Assembly (NCBI RefSeq): GCF_026210795.1
Contig: NC_089436.1
Span: forward strand, 2,728,001 to 2,792,000
Direction of reading: 5' to 3'
DNA length: 64,000 bases
From: Rhizophagus irregularis
Taxonomy: Eukaryota > Glomeromycota > Glomeromycetes > Glomerales > Glomeraceae
Each line of letters begins with the position of its first letter. Position 1 is the stretch's first letter. Both the position numbers and the translations under genes were made by a program. Positions 24,489 to 36,200 of this stretch are shown here, piece by piece. Under the pieces are notes generated by a model that saw only the letters and a list, made by a program, of their open reading frames with translations, was not told the DNA's origin and did no database searches.

Positions 24489-26004
24489 ATGTCTAATCAA
24501 TTTTTTTCGAAATTAAGTCAAAATTACATTGAATTATTAGAAGACGATGAATATTATGATATTACGATTGAAGTTGGTGAGGACCCTAATGTAAAAATCT
24601 TCCGTGCTCATATGAGTATTCTATGTTGCCGTTCTCCGTATTTACGAAGAACTTTGACTTCTAATAAAAAGTATAAAGATAATACTTTAGTTCACATCAA
24701 GTTACCAAATATATCACCGGAAATCTTTCAAATTATTTTAAAGTAGGTTTGCATACAAATAATACATTATAATACCAGCAAATTTTATTCATATTTAAAT
24801 TCAAACTTAACATTTTTAATTTAGATATATTTATGGTGGTATTTTCCCATTGAATGGGCGAGATGATTCAGAAATTATTAAGGTTATGTTGGCTGCGGAT
24901 GAATTTCTTCTTCAGGAACTTGTTGATTATATACAAAATTATTTAATTGAAAATAAATCCGAATGGATGGAACAGAATTTTGAACTTATTCATCGAACAA
25001 GTTTTCAATCAGATTCTTTATTACAACTTCAACAATTTTGTACAGATTTTATGGTGAAATCTCCAGAGAAAATATTCAAATCATTTGATTTCACTTCACT
25101 TCCTGAGAAATCTTTAGTTCAACTTATTAAAAGGGACGATTTACAAATGAAGGAGATTGAGGTTTGGGAACATGTATTAAAATGGGGTCTCGCACAAAAT
25201 CCTACACTCCTTCCAGATCCTAATACTTGGTCAGATGATGATTTCAAAACAATGGCGAATACATTACAACATTGTTTATCTTTAATTAGATTCTTTAGTT
25301 TATCATCTAAAGAATTTTTACAAAATGTTCGTCCTTATAAAAACCTTTTAAAACGTAAACTTTACGAAACTTTGTTAAATTTTCATTTGGATCCTGACTT
25401 TAATTCAACTGACAATATTTTACTTCCTAGAAATCCTAAAATTGATGGAATTATTGATTCAAAAATTGTAAATAATTTAGATATTATTTCAACAATTTCA
25501 AGATCTATTGTTGATGTTAATAGCAAAATTTCACATGTCAGAAAATTTCATTTACCGTACAATTTTCAATTATTATTAAGAGGAAGCCGAGATGGCTTTA
25601 CTCCTGAAAAATTTCACGAATTATGTGATAATATATCTCATACCGTTACATTTATTAAAGTAAAAGGAACAGATGAAATTCTTGGAGGATATAGTCCGTT
25701 AATATGGAGAAGTTCTTTTAGTGGTTGGGGTAGAACTAAAGATAGTTTTATTTTTTCTTTCAAAAATAATGATATCAAAGATGCAATTATTAGTAATATA
25801 AAAGATACAGATTGTGCAATATATTATGATAGTAATAGTGGTCCGCGTTTTGGTGATGATATTATCATGCATGCTTCTTGTGGGTATGGCACAGATTACA
25901 ATGATATTCGTTGTAAAAAGGCGCGTTATGAAAAAAAGATAAAAGATACCGTGCATAATTTTTCCATTGATGATTATGAAGTATTTCAAATAGTAAAGAG
26001 ATAA
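24489..26004 (+). CDS. BTB-BACK-TLDc domain protein
   Basis: Two exons, 24489-24742 and 24825-26004, joined by an 82-bp GT-AG intron that splits a Lys codon; 477 residues. An upstream in-frame Met at 24429 is less likely, because MSNQFFSKLSQNY is the usual start of this family. Residues about 10-110 form a BTB/POZ domain (EYYDITIEVGED, FRAHMSILCCRSPYLRR, then YIYGGIF after the splice). Residues about 115-210 form a BACK-like helical region (IEVWEHVLKWGLAQNP). Residues about 300-470 form a TLDc domain (LLLRGSRDGFTPEKFHELCD, ILGGYSPLIW, FIFSFKN). BTB-BACK proteins usually act as substrate adaptors for cullin-3 ubiquitin ligases, and TLDc is linked to oxidative-stress response and V-ATPase regulation. 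Such proteins are abundant in Rhizophagus. The specific partner is unknown. Confidence 0.92.
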
Positions 26005-26969
26005 ATGCAGTATTATCAAATAAGTTGTATAGATCTTATTTGAAATGATACTTTTATTATTTAATATGTTTCACTTAATAAAAATTATATTTGCGAAATC
26101 TTTTAACTCGACTTTAAATTAACATTTCATTTATAAATTAACGTTTCATTTGTAAATTAGATTATTATTATACCTAATAAATTATTTCTAAAATTCCATT
26201 TAGGAAAAAAAAAATATAATGCTGCATTATAGTGTTACTTATTAAAAGTATTATAATATTTTTTTTCTATATTTCTTTTTATAAACAGAATACTTCGCTA
26301 AATTTAAGAAAATACATATATACATTCATTTTTTGTTAGTAACACGTACAGTATTTCTTTATTAGTAATAATAAATAAGATTAAAACAAAGATTAAAACA
26401 AACCTTTAAAGTTTGATAACATCGTAAATTCGTTAATGAATCATGATATCGTAATTGTTTCAATTTAGGGCAACACGTCGGGTATGTGTGACAGAAATTT
26501 TCTCACATATACGAAAAATTAATAGAATGAATCCTCAATACTAACAAAAACCGGTATTAACCGAAGATATTTACTACTATTACTTTGAAATTACTTTGGG
26601 AATTTATTAATTGAAGGGCGCAGTATTATATTTAGTTTAAGTGTATAAAATTTTAAAGTAATATACCGTAATTGTGAAATGTTACATTGTTAAAAGTGTG
26701 ACATCCGTAATGATGTAAAACTATTCTTGTGTTCATATTTATTTTTAGATTTAGGAAAGGGAATTAAGATTGAGGAATTACTAAACTAAGAAAAGAGACT
26801 GAAGATCGAAAAAGAGAAGGTTGATATGTACGAAAATGAGTAAAATTTGAAAAAGTCAAAATTTATTTGATTTTGTCGAAATAAAAAAAAAAAGGAAAAT
26901 TCAAAACACAGAATTATTTTTACAAAAATCGTTTTAGTATAAAAAGAGAAAATATTTGATTAATGAAAA
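26005..26969. other. intergenic between BTB-TLDc gene and LINE-like element
   Basis: AT-rich, no gene recognised. It should hold the 3' UTR of the BTB gene. A GTGTGACATCC motif at about 26696 also occurs at about 29318. Confidence 0.5.
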
Positions 26970-29182
26970 GGGATTTTGGAGGAAAAACTCTTTCTGCTGA
27001 TCCTTTGTACCAAAATTTCAGACGAAAGGAAAAATTTAAATTTTTATTATACAAATAAACAATATACATAAAAATGTCGGCAGAAAAGCTAACAAAAGAA
27101 CAAGAGTTTGTAATAACTCACATAGAAAGCTTTATAAGGAGTTTTGCGGGACTGGAGTTAGAATATTTAGGAGACTTTTACGACGCAGACTCAAAGAACG
27201 AGACTTTTAAACTATCAGACGCAGAAGTGAAAAACTTTCCTGAACATACATCTGGATATACACCAGGGAAATTTCCAACGACATATATCTCCAAAAGATG
27301 TAAGAATAAGAGGAATACAAATATTCTTTTCGCCTCTATTTTTACTATCAAGTTGGGAGCGGTATACCTCAAAGAAATTTTGGAAAACATTTACCGTGAG
27401 AATTTTTCAGAAGGCGCAGCAGACAAACAACCAATTGAACCTACCGATTGGCCACAAGAAAAGCGCAATCTATTACGATCAATTGAAGACAAAGATATTT
27501 TTCTGGCAGAGTTCGATGAAAGATTAAAAGAAACAAAAGAGGAATTATCAGCTGCAAATAATCAAATTAGGAAAGATGAAGAACAAATAATATCGCTGAA
27601 AAATGATTTAAAGATAGAGAGAGAACGAATAAAATCTCTAGAAAATGAGGTGATTAAGTTAGAAAAATTAGAGAAGAATAAGACAACGAGTGAGATTACT
27701 AATTCAAGTAAGCAGAAAAGTAAAGCAAAGACAAATGATCGACGCAGAAAATCCAAAAAAAAGAAATCATCGACACAAGAAATTAAAAAGGGGAAGATCA
27801 CCGAAATTCCGGTTAAAACAACTTCCGATGATAAATATTTGGATGATCATTTTGCCGCACAATCACGTGATCTGAAATTTTACGACTTTCCTGCTTACTG
27901 GAAAGATGAAATGATCTATGAAATGATGAAGAAGGTTGGGTATATAGAAAGACTAGAAGTTAAATGGAATTACAAATACAAAACCATTCGAGCTAGAATT
28001 CGCTTAACAAAAGAAATGGAAGAAAAATTTCAACAAGGCGGATCAAATATAGCGCTAACAAAAAACGATCGAATGTATTTTTTCAGGATGTTTGATGCAA
28101 AACTAGATAGTTCAGTGATCAAAAGAAGATATGGATGGCAAGCATACAGAAAACTAGATAAAGAAGAAATAGAGAAGAAGGATGATGAAATAATCAAAGA
28201 CTATAATAAAACCTTCGGTGGTCATTTTGCAAAATTAATCAAAATAAACAAGATCAAATATATTTTGATTTACTTCAACAATGAAAACGATCTAATGAAG
28301 GCAATTTATAAGTCAACAATGGAAGAAGATCTAGGAAAAGGTTTAAAAATAAAGTTACAAGACGAACTGATCGGAGAAAAAGGGACGTACAAGCGAACAA
28401 CAGGTATAAACAGATTTAAAGTACCAGCACAAACAAACAAAAAAGACAAGTTTGTAGATGCTAGATCTGATATTCTTTCAACAATACCAAGAATGAAAGA
28501 AGAACACCAAGCACTTGACGACTAAACAATAATTTCAGCGAAAGATTGGACAAAATAAAAAGAAATCAAGCTTGCCAGAAGAGAAGAATAGAAGTAAGGA
28601 CGAAAAAGATGAGATTAACAAAATAAAAAACGCGTAGTGACAACGCAAGGACAAAGAGAAGATTCTGACGACGAATAAACAAATTTGTCTAGAAATTATT
28701 TTACAAAATCAAGGTTTCTTTTCGAATCAAATTTGGATCTACCGAAAATAAGATGACTAAATAGAGAATTTTAGGCGATATTTGAGGATTTTCATAAATA
28801 GTATAGTTTCAGATTAGAAATTTTCTTGATGTCAAAAATTTTTTTGAAAATTTTTTATTTTTACAATTTTATCTTTTAAGTATTTTTAGAATTTAGTAAA
28901 AGTCTCCTTTGTTTTGAAAATATGAAAATTACAAAAACATAGTAAAAGTAGTATAGTAATGTAGTTTTTTTTTAGGAAAACAATATTAATTTTAAATCAA
29001 ACACAAAATTTAGTTAGATTTTAAATTTTAATACAGATACGATGACTTAGTTATAGAGAGTAGGAAGATTTTTTTTTCTTTCTTCGCTCTAGGTGCTTTT
29101 GTATTTAGTTATCAGATCATTTATGATCGTATATAATTAATAAAGCGCATTACTATTTAAAAAAAAAGGGGGGATTTTGGAG
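26970..29182 (+). mobile_element. ORF1-only (half-LINE) retroelement
   Basis: The identical 12-mer GGGATTTTGGAG lies at 26970-26981 and at 29171-29182 and is read as a target-site duplication. Between them are about 92 bp of leader, an intact ORF (27074-28525), about 640 bp of 3' UTR, and a terminal A run after AATAAAGCGCATTACTATTT. No second ORF with endonuclease or reverse transcriptase exists inside. This fits a non-autonomous element that keeps only ORF1 and is mobilised by a complete LINE elsewhere. Confidence 0.6.
27074..28525 (+). CDS. LINE ORF1-like RNA-binding protein (coiled coil plus RRM-like)
   Basis: An uninterrupted 483-residue frame with no intron. Residues 1-110 are a globular N-terminal part without a recognised domain. 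Residues about 138-202 are a heptad-rich coiled coil (EEQIISLKNDLKIERERI). Residues about 212-232 are a Lys/Arg-rich patch (NDRRRKSKKKKSS). Residues about 266-330 look like an RRM-type fold (LKFYDFPAYW, then IERLEVKWNYKYKTIRARI), with a second similar beta-alpha-beta stretch at about 380-415 (KYILIYFNNENDLMKAIY). This order matches LINE ORF1 proteins, which trimerise and coat element RNA. The leader ATG is preceded by AAAA. Being intact suggests recent activity. It could also be a Gag-like protein of another retroelement, but no zinc knuckle is seen. Confidence 0.7.
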   Translation: MSAEKLTKEQEFVITHIESFIRSFAGLELEYLGDFYDADSKNETFKLSDAEVKNFPEHTSGYTPGKFPTTYISKRCKNKRNTNILFASIFTIKLGAVYLKEILENIYRENFSEGAADKQPIEPTDWPQEKRNLLRSIEDKDIFLAEFDERLKETKEELSAANNQIRKDEEQIISLKNDLKIERERIKSLENEVIKLEKLEKNKTTSEITNSSKQKSKAKTNDRRRKSKKKKSSTQEIKKGKITEIPVKTTSDDKYLDDHFAAQSRDLKFYDFPAYWKDEMIYEMMKKVGYIERLEVKWNYKYKTIRARIRLTKEMEEKFQQGGSNIALTKNDRMYFFRMFDAKLDSSVIKRRYGWQAYRKLDKEEIEKKDDEIIKDYNKTFGGHFAKLIKINKIKYILIYFNNENDLMKAIYKSTMEEDLGKGLKIKLQDELIGEKGTYKRTTGINRFKVPAQTNKKDKFVDARSDILSTIPRMKEEHQALDD

Positions 29183-30316
29183 AATTCTAAATTTTTTTTT
29201 TAGTATTACATTATTATATTAACCAAGCATTATATTAGTTATTACCCGTGATCCCAAAATGCGGTGCTGTATCACTTCATTAAAAATACGGTGATTTTTT
29301 TCTTTAAAATCGTAAATGTGTGACATCCCTTACATTTTTACTATTTTACTATTTTAACTTATAATAAACCGAAATCTGCCATTTCTCTATACTAAATTTA
29401 CTCATTATAAATAGAAAAAATCATTTGTTTATTCAATTTTATTTAAGAAAAAGTTGGATTTAAAAATTAATTTATTTTAACGAAGCTTATGAGATCAACA
29501 ATTTGTATATTTATAAGTTGAAATCATTTCTTTTTACATTAACATTCACTTAAAAGATCTTTTAAAAGCATGTCAAACTCCCCCATAAAAATAACCTCTT
29601 GTTAATTATATTAAATTAAAATTACGTAGTACAGCAGAAAAATTAAAGTAAATCCATTGATAAAATGAGATGCAATTTTCAAATCATCTACTTTCCAATA
29701 TGAAAGCGTCACTTGCATGTAACTATCATGTGGCTATTATCACATACTAGGATATCAACAGTATGTCTATTATGATAAACATTTTTTTAATTACCATGGC
29801 GCTGTCAAATGTATAGACCGAACAACTGGGCAATAAAAAACTATTATGCTAAAAAAATTTGACCGGTTACACTACCTCCCGTCTTCCAAAATCATTAAAT
29901 AGTATGTGATTTTTTTTTTACATACTTTTTATAAATTCTTAATTATTATTATAATTTCATATATTTTTATGATATTTAAATTTTATTTTCCTTTTATATA
30001 TTTAAATAGTTTGATTTTCATTATTATAATTCATTGTATTGATTTTATGACTAGAACGGTCACAATTCACAAATCGTATACCATTCGTGAAAATAAATAT
30101 AACGACAAATAAAAGAAATTCCAATTTGATTAAATAATGATTTCTGTTTTTATTAATTATTAAATATTATAAACATTCGGCACTCTGACCCGCATTAAAT
30201 GCCTAATTTTTACTATAAAATATATAAAATACTATATTTTAATATATGATAATTGTTTAATGTGTTATCTTATTATAATAACGCAGTTTAGAGAAAATAC
30301 AATGTACTCTTTTAAT
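29183..30316. other. intergenic, no gene recognised
   Basis: AT-rich. A 40-bp segment at 29287-29329 (tacggtgatttttttcttt...) recurs at 37112-37149. A 68-codon frame at 29906-30112 is Ile/Phe-rich and unsupported. Confidence 0.5.
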
Positions 30317-31219
30317 CTATACGACTACAAAATTATGGTTAGTTTGATCGGATGATTCATTTAAATTTCTAACAGCTGCTGCTTCTTTTTCCTTTTTTCT
30401 ACATGCATAAGCTGAAATTATTAAAGCAGAGTACACCTAATATCATAATAGAAAATAAATATATTTTTAGTTCATAAAAAATAATTTTTTTCTTAAAAAA
30501 AAAAAATATTAAATTAATACGTACCGTCAAAAGAACTTCAAAAACAATTTCGTATGGTGCTAATCTACATAAATACGAATTTTGTCCTTTTGCACATCCG
30601 AAAACTATTGAATTAATAATTACTGCTATACCTATTATAACTTCAATTACTGTCACGATTAAACCAAATGTAGAGTATAACTTCAACATTCTATACGTTT
30701 TCTAAATAAAATTATGTTAAGTTTTAGCTTAATTTCACTCTAAAAAGAGAAAATTCTTTAATTTCTTCCAATACATACCGAAAAAATTACAGCATACAAC
30801 CCAAATGCTGTTCCGAGCGTGACAAATGCATTAAGGACTATCATTATGATAACAGATGTAAAGGTAATAGAGTATTCCTCTGCTGAAATAATTATTTTAT
30901 ATTCTTTTTAAAAAAAAAAAAAATAATTTTGAGCGAATGATTAAAATAAAGGACTTACAAACTTCTTTTAATTCTTTATCCTGCATATACAGTTTAAGGC
31001 TCAAAACTCTGAATATAATTAAGAATAAAGCTACGAACTTTTAAAATGACATAAAAAAAATAAAAAAAATAATTTTGAATGTATTATTAATATAAAATTC
31101 AATTGCTATTGAACTTGATAGAAAAAATTGTGGAAATTTACAAGCCAAAATAATGATATAATTATAACACCAGCTTTCAACGGAATGCAGAAACAACATT
31201 TAGTTATTTGTAAACCCAT
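30317..31219 (-). CDS. four-transmembrane protein, uncharacterised
   Basis: Five small exons on the minus strand: 31142-31219, 30959-31037, 30779-30882, 30525-30701 and 30317-30436, all with GT-AG introns of 77-104 bp and consistent phases, giving 185 residues. The start is MGLQITKCCFCIPLKAGV. Four hydrophobic stretches are visible: VIIISLFWL running into FVALFLIIF; SVIIMIVLNAFVTLG with FGLYAVIF; TFGLIVTVIEVIIGIAVII; and VFEVLLTVYSALIISAY. The N-terminal CCFCIP and the Cys of the third segment are notable. A charged tail (CRKKEKEAAA) follows. It is a small tetraspanning membrane protein of LAPTM/MARVEL-like layout; no family is firmly recognised. Only the fourth exon reads as a sizeable ORF by itself, so simple gene finding would miss most of the gene. 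Confidence 0.75.
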
Positions 31220-32664
31220 TTTTTTTTTATTGTCTGTTATTAGTCGAAATGTATTTTCTTGAGGAATTTTTTTCGAAAATGTTGCATTTATATACCCATA
31301 TAAATCGAAATAAACTTAATAAACTTCTAAACTTACTACTAGAAAGTAACAATAAAGTATTAACATATGTGAATTGTCTTACAAAAATATCTCGGCCCGA
31401 ATCGGTCAGTTACAAAGATTACTCCGATAAATCAATAATAAAAAAATTATTTCTTTCAACTTATTATAATTCATTAGATAAATTATTACCTAAAATAGAA
31501 CAATTTATTAATGCGCATTTAATATTGTTTTAATTTTGATTGAGTTTTCAAATCCACGACTATAAAACTAGATGAGATCTACTAAATTTGGAATTAAAGG
31601 AAATGCCAATTGGTAGCTTAATAAACTAATTCTCTTTGAAAACGGAATTTATAATCCTTGTGATTGAGATAATGAAGATCAATTTTAGTAAACAAAGTAT
31701 ATATATGTTAATTGTCAATTATACAGTTATACTCGTAGCCGAAACCCCCCTAGTTTCGACCTAGTTTTGGTTTCGGATTCGGACAGATTAGTCATTTCCC
31801 GAAACCAAAACAGGACCCCCGAGCAATACTGAATAGGTAAACGCAAAATAACCATGAAAATCTTTCCTTTTTTAGATAATTTTCGATAATGTTGGTCGGA
31901 ATTTTATTACTTATTTTAGTGGCTGACTGACATTATTATAATCCCGGCCCTGAAAATGTGTAGGGGCCATAGTACCCGGGTATCTTGCAAATTTCGGAGG
32001 TTTGGTCCCCTTATTACGCGAATTTTTACTATTAATAGAGGGTGTTTAAAACTTATAAAATAATTAGGGTATAATTGCACGTCACACAAGATATTTGTTG
32101 GATTATTTAAATAATAAATCAACAAAGAATGTGACTTCTCCTTATTCTCTTACACTAATGGTATAATCTATTAAGGACTTAATTAAATTTTTTAGTTAAA
32201 AGTTGATCTGTTCTTTAAAGAGGGCATCTTATTAGCAAGATATGGGAATGTTTTGGCTCCAGAACGTGAAGATTTTATACTGAGGTATTAATAACCAAAG
32301 AAGTGGATGATAATGAAATTTAAAATTCACAGTTATAACTTTTTTTTATTATAGTAAATAAGTAGTAAATAGTAATTTAATTTTTACAATTTAGCATTTT
32401 AGCGCACTAATAATAATAATGCATAAATTTGATAATTAATTAATTAATAAATAATAATATCTGCTGTAATAAAAATAAATGTATGTTATTTATGTTATTA
32501 AAAAATGGTTTTGTAATTTTTGGACTTTCAGCCTATATAAAGTTTCGGCAAGGGTTTCGGGATAGCTAAAGTGGGTAAGTGACTCTGCAGCACCATATAG
32601 TTTTCTATGAAGTGACCATACAGATGGTGGTTGTATGGTATACTTGTAGTGACCATACATACGG
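31220..32664. other. intergenic, repeat-like content
   Basis: A 94-codon frame at 31249-31533 (+) begins only 30 bp from the divergent membrane-protein start and has no domain. About 31735-32580 contains cgaaacc / ggtttcgg motifs at both ends and probably is an old repeat. A cccggccctgaa motif occurs at about 31942. Confidence 0.45.
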
Positions 32665-33054
32665 CCCTATGAAAAAAAATTTCTTTAAAATATACTTAAA
32701 ATGTACTTATATATTTTAAAATATATCTAAAATGTACTTAAAATTTTTAAATGTACTTATAATATACTTAAAATTGCAATTTTAAGTATATTTAAAGTAT
32801 AAAATTTTATACTTAAATTACATTTAAAATATACTTAATTGCAATTTAAATATAATTTAAGTATAATTTAAGTGCAAAATTTTATACTTTAAATATACTT
32901 AAAATTGCAATTTTAAGTATATTTTAAGTATATTTTAAAAATGTTAAGTATATTTTAGGTATATTTTAAAAATATATAAGTATATTTTAAGTATATTTTA
33001 AAAAATACATAAGTATATTTTAAGTACATTTTAAAGAATTTTTTTTTTATAGGG
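32665..33054. mobile_element. CCCTATA-ended MITE (EnSpm/CACTA-like)
   Basis: A 390-bp element with about 44-bp inverted ends: CCCTATGAAAAAAAATTTC on the left and the inverse ending TTTTTTTATAGGG on the right, flanked by the 3-bp direct repeat CGG. The whole interior is made of AAGTATATTTTAAGTACAT-type units in both orientations, so it can fold almost end to end. No ORF. Confidence 0.75.
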
Positions 33055-33930
33055 CGGTAGTGACCAAATTGGTATACCTCGGCCACTCTTATGCTCATGA
33101 CTACCTACGGAATAACAGAGACTAGGTAACCTTCGTCTCAACATCCAAACCTACTCACCCGCGATGATGGTTACTTCTGATCTTGTTACAATATTATATA
33201 ATTATCAGGATTTATTAATTTATTTAATTTATTGTAAAAGTCATGACAAAATATTTTATTAAATTTATTAACACCCTTTTATTAATTAAATAATCAAATA
33301 CGTTTAATGAAAAAAAATCGGATTTAGGTTCCTTAATTTCTATAAAAAATCAGGTTCTTTTAGGATTCTTTAATTTTTTTTTTTTAATAAATGGGGTTTT
33401 TTTTGTTAATAAATTATCTGTTCATATTCAACGTATCAAAATAAATTGATGAGAATCATGCAATAAAAAATTTTTGAACGATATATAATAACAGCGGAAA
33501 CACCAGGAAATCGGTAAATCTTGATTTGCGAAAAAAAAAAAAATATTCAATCATGAAATCATGAACATTAAAAATCTATTAAGACGCTTTTGGTTAATAA
33601 AAATTCCATATTAGGAAACATAACGATCTATGATGTAATGATGTAAAGTCGTACTATCACATGCACGAAACAAAGCAAAAAAAAATGATCAACATGATGA
33701 AAAGTTCATGAAAAAATCGTCTTGAAACAATTTAAACATGATGAAGTTATCATGAACCATTGAACCATGATGAAAAATCATGATTTTTTTTTTCAACCTT
33801 TTTTAGACTATATCAAATTTCCTGAGCAATTTGGGTACCATAAACAAAGCTGCGGTACAACCAGCAAATTCATTCTTTAACGGTTTAAATCACTTTCTCG
33901 GTGTTACGGAGTAATGATTTTTTAAAAAGG
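33055..33930. other. intergenic with CATGATGAAA-rich low-complexity DNA
   Basis: No gene. About 33540-33795 has many ATCATGAA/CATGATGAAA repeats on both strands. Confidence 0.5.
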
Positions 33931-33942
33931 GGACCCGTTCAC

Positions 33943-34030
33943 ATTATCGACAATCATATTACCGACAATCATTTTACCGACACTCATATTACTGACACTC
34001 ATTTTACCGACACTCATTTTACTATCAACA
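33943..34030. repeat. 15-bp tandem repeat in terminal inverted repeat
   Basis: About five copies of ATTACCGACA(A/C)TCAT with small changes. The inverse of the same unit occurs at about 36465-36510. Confidence 0.75.
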
Positions 34031-34150
34031 CTTACAGTATTTATTACTATTTCACTACCCACTTCAGTTATGAAAATTAAAATACATATTTAATATAAAG
34101 GAATTTACCATAATATATAAAATAAAAAATTGATTAATATATAAGTATTA

Positions 34151-34228
34151 GTTATTTGATAGGGGGGTTAGAATATCACCGAACTGCGAAGCAGTTCGGA
34201 TGATATTTTAACACTCCTATCAAATAAC
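34151..34228. repeat. 78-bp palindrome
   Basis: Arms begin GTTATTTGATAGG and end CCTATCAAATAAC, with the centre CGAACTGCGAAGCAGTTCG. It would form a long hairpin. A similar but shorter palindrome lies at 57584-57632. Confidence 0.85.
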
Positions 34229-34435
34229 TGTGTTATCCTGCAGCCGCTGATGATCATACTATATTAAACTATTTTTGGTTTAGCGCGTCCTTTTAGCCTT
34301 TTTTAAACTATTTCTGCTTATAAATACAATATTAAACTATTTCCAGTTTAACACGACGCGTCTTTTTAACCTTTTTTAAACTACTTCCTCTCTTTTTCTT
34401 CATTTATTTATTTCTTTCACTTATATTCAAATAAA

Positions 34436-36061
34436 ATGCCACGATTAGGTTCAAAAAATAAGGTATTATTCATTATTGCTTTATTTTTCTTTCTTTATAA
34501 TAACATTTTGTATTGTCTTTTTTTAGGAAAAACTAGAAGAGACCACTACTCCAGTAAAAGACAAGGTTGACTTTTATCGTGAATTTTCAAAAGTAAAAAA
34601 TACAGTTAAGGTAACAGATATACGGATAGGCTTACTAGAGAAGTTTCGAGATGAACAGTTATATATAGGAAAGATTCAGGAAGTGGAATCTGAACAAGAT
34701 TTAATTGAACAATTATGCTCTTTTTTTGCTAATATGAAGAAGAAAGATGGTGCTGACTATTCTGTTAATTCTATTAGAGCTTCTCTTGCAGCTGTTAATC
34801 GTTTTCTTCAAGAAAAATCAAGAATTAAAAATATTGATTTATATAATGATTCTCGTTTTAAAGCTATAAAAGAAGTTGTTGATGGAAAAATTAGATTTTT
34901 ATCTAAAAATGGGAAAGGTGAAACTAAAGGAGCAGATTCACTAGAAGCTAACGAAATTACCAAATATTAAATCATAGATTATTAGATGGTACCACACCTG
35001 AAAGATTATTGAGAAGAGTGTTCTTTATCAATGCAATATATCTATGGCTTCGTGGAGGAGAACATGCATTATTTAATGGAACTGATTTTGTTAAATGTGA
35101 TGATGGTGGATACAATGTTTTTATTTATTGTTCCAAAAACAACCAACGTGGTCTTACTGAAAATAGGAAAGGCAGACAAATTGGTTTTAGCAAATCATCC
35201 AGAAGTTACTCCATTTCTTGATAAATATTTATCATCACGTCCCTATGGTGCAGATCCTGATTTCTACCTTCAGGAAGTTGAAGAAGAATTTGGTAATATA
35301 TTTAATAGTAATAGTAATATTTATAAATATTTATTAATAAAAATTAATACACTTTATTATTTTAGCTTTGAAAATGGGAATTTGGTATAAACCAAAACAC
35401 GTAGGATTCAGAAGATTAAATTCATTTTTAAATGAAATTTGCAAAATTACTGGCATTAACTTTAGTGGTAGGAAAATCACTAACCATTCTGGGCGACGTG
35501 CACTTATCCAAAATTGTGAAAAAATGGGCATTCCTAAAGAAGAAATAAAATTACTTTCTCGCCACCACTCTGATGCTGGATTATTATCATACACTTTACC
35601 TCCCGATGATAAAAAAGATGAGATTATTAGAAAATTTATGGATTAAATTCATGGAAAACCAACTTTAGGTATAGAATTTATTCAATTATCATAATTACTT
35701 AATGTTTTAACTAAATATATTAAATATCTGATTTTTATTTATTAGATAAGGCGAAAGTACCAGATATATTAAATGGTCAAGTTTCATATAATGAACAAGT
35801 AATTGGAAAAGAAAACAATAATATTAAAACTGCAAAAGAAGGTAATATTTTATTTATTAATATGTTTTATTTTGTAACTTATTAATTTGTCTAATTTATT
35901 TTTTTAGTATTTTACGAAAATCAACAAAATTCTCTAAAAAAGCCATTAGATTTAACTGACATAAATCAACAATTAGAAATTTCAATGAATATTGATCAAT
36001 TTAAAGAGTTATTTAATTGCGGTTTAATTTCCAAGCTTAAAGGAAAGGTTAATTTGTCATA
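34436..36061 (+). pseudogene. tyrosine recombinase, Crypton/DUF3504-like, frameshifted
   Basis: Exon 1 is 34436-34462 (MPRLGSKNK) and exon 2 starts at 34527 after a GT-AG intron. An N-terminal SAM-like region (IRASLAAVNRFLQEK) is followed by a catalytic domain: a first Arg in YLWLRGGEH; after an intron of about 35295-35364, the box ITNHSGRRALIQN (H-x-x-R); and SRHHSDAGLLSY (H/Y region with a candidate nucleophilic Tyr). The frame ends at 35646, and further spliced-looking coding DNA reaches a TAG at 36061. Single-base losses near 34963 (after NEIT) and near 35165 break the gene. Cryptons cut and rejoin DNA through a Tyr nucleophile and normally lack inverted repeats. Related domesticated domains occur in ZMYM-type proteins. 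Confidence 0.7.
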
Positions 36062-36102
36062 GCAAATTTATTATAAATTAAAATAGTATCTATATTTGCG
36101 GT

Positions 36103-36200
36103 ATAATATTTAGTACATGATATTTAGTACATGATATTTATGATATTTAGTATGATATTAAGTATGATATTTAGTACATGGTATTTAGTATTTGAAAAAA
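36103..36200. repeat. short tandem repeat (GATATTTAGTACAT)n
   Basis: Imperfect copies of a 14-bp GATATTTAGTACAT unit just downstream of the recombinase gene. Confidence 0.7.

Noticed and set aside
25699-26019. 106-codon minus-strand frame opposite the TLDc domain
   Set aside because: Antisense shadow, Ile/Thr-rich.
27178-27801. Minus-strand frames opposite the LINE-like ORF
   Set aside because: Antisense shadows of the coiled-coil and N-terminal coding region.
29160-29182. AAAAAAAAAGGGGGG as a polypurine tract before an LTR
   Set aside because: The sequence after it matches the 5' side for only 12 bp, which fits a target duplication rather than an LTR.
31249-31533. 94-codon frame upstream of the membrane protein
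   Set aside because: Starts 30 bp from a divergent gene start, no recognisable domain and no splice support; kept only as a possibility.
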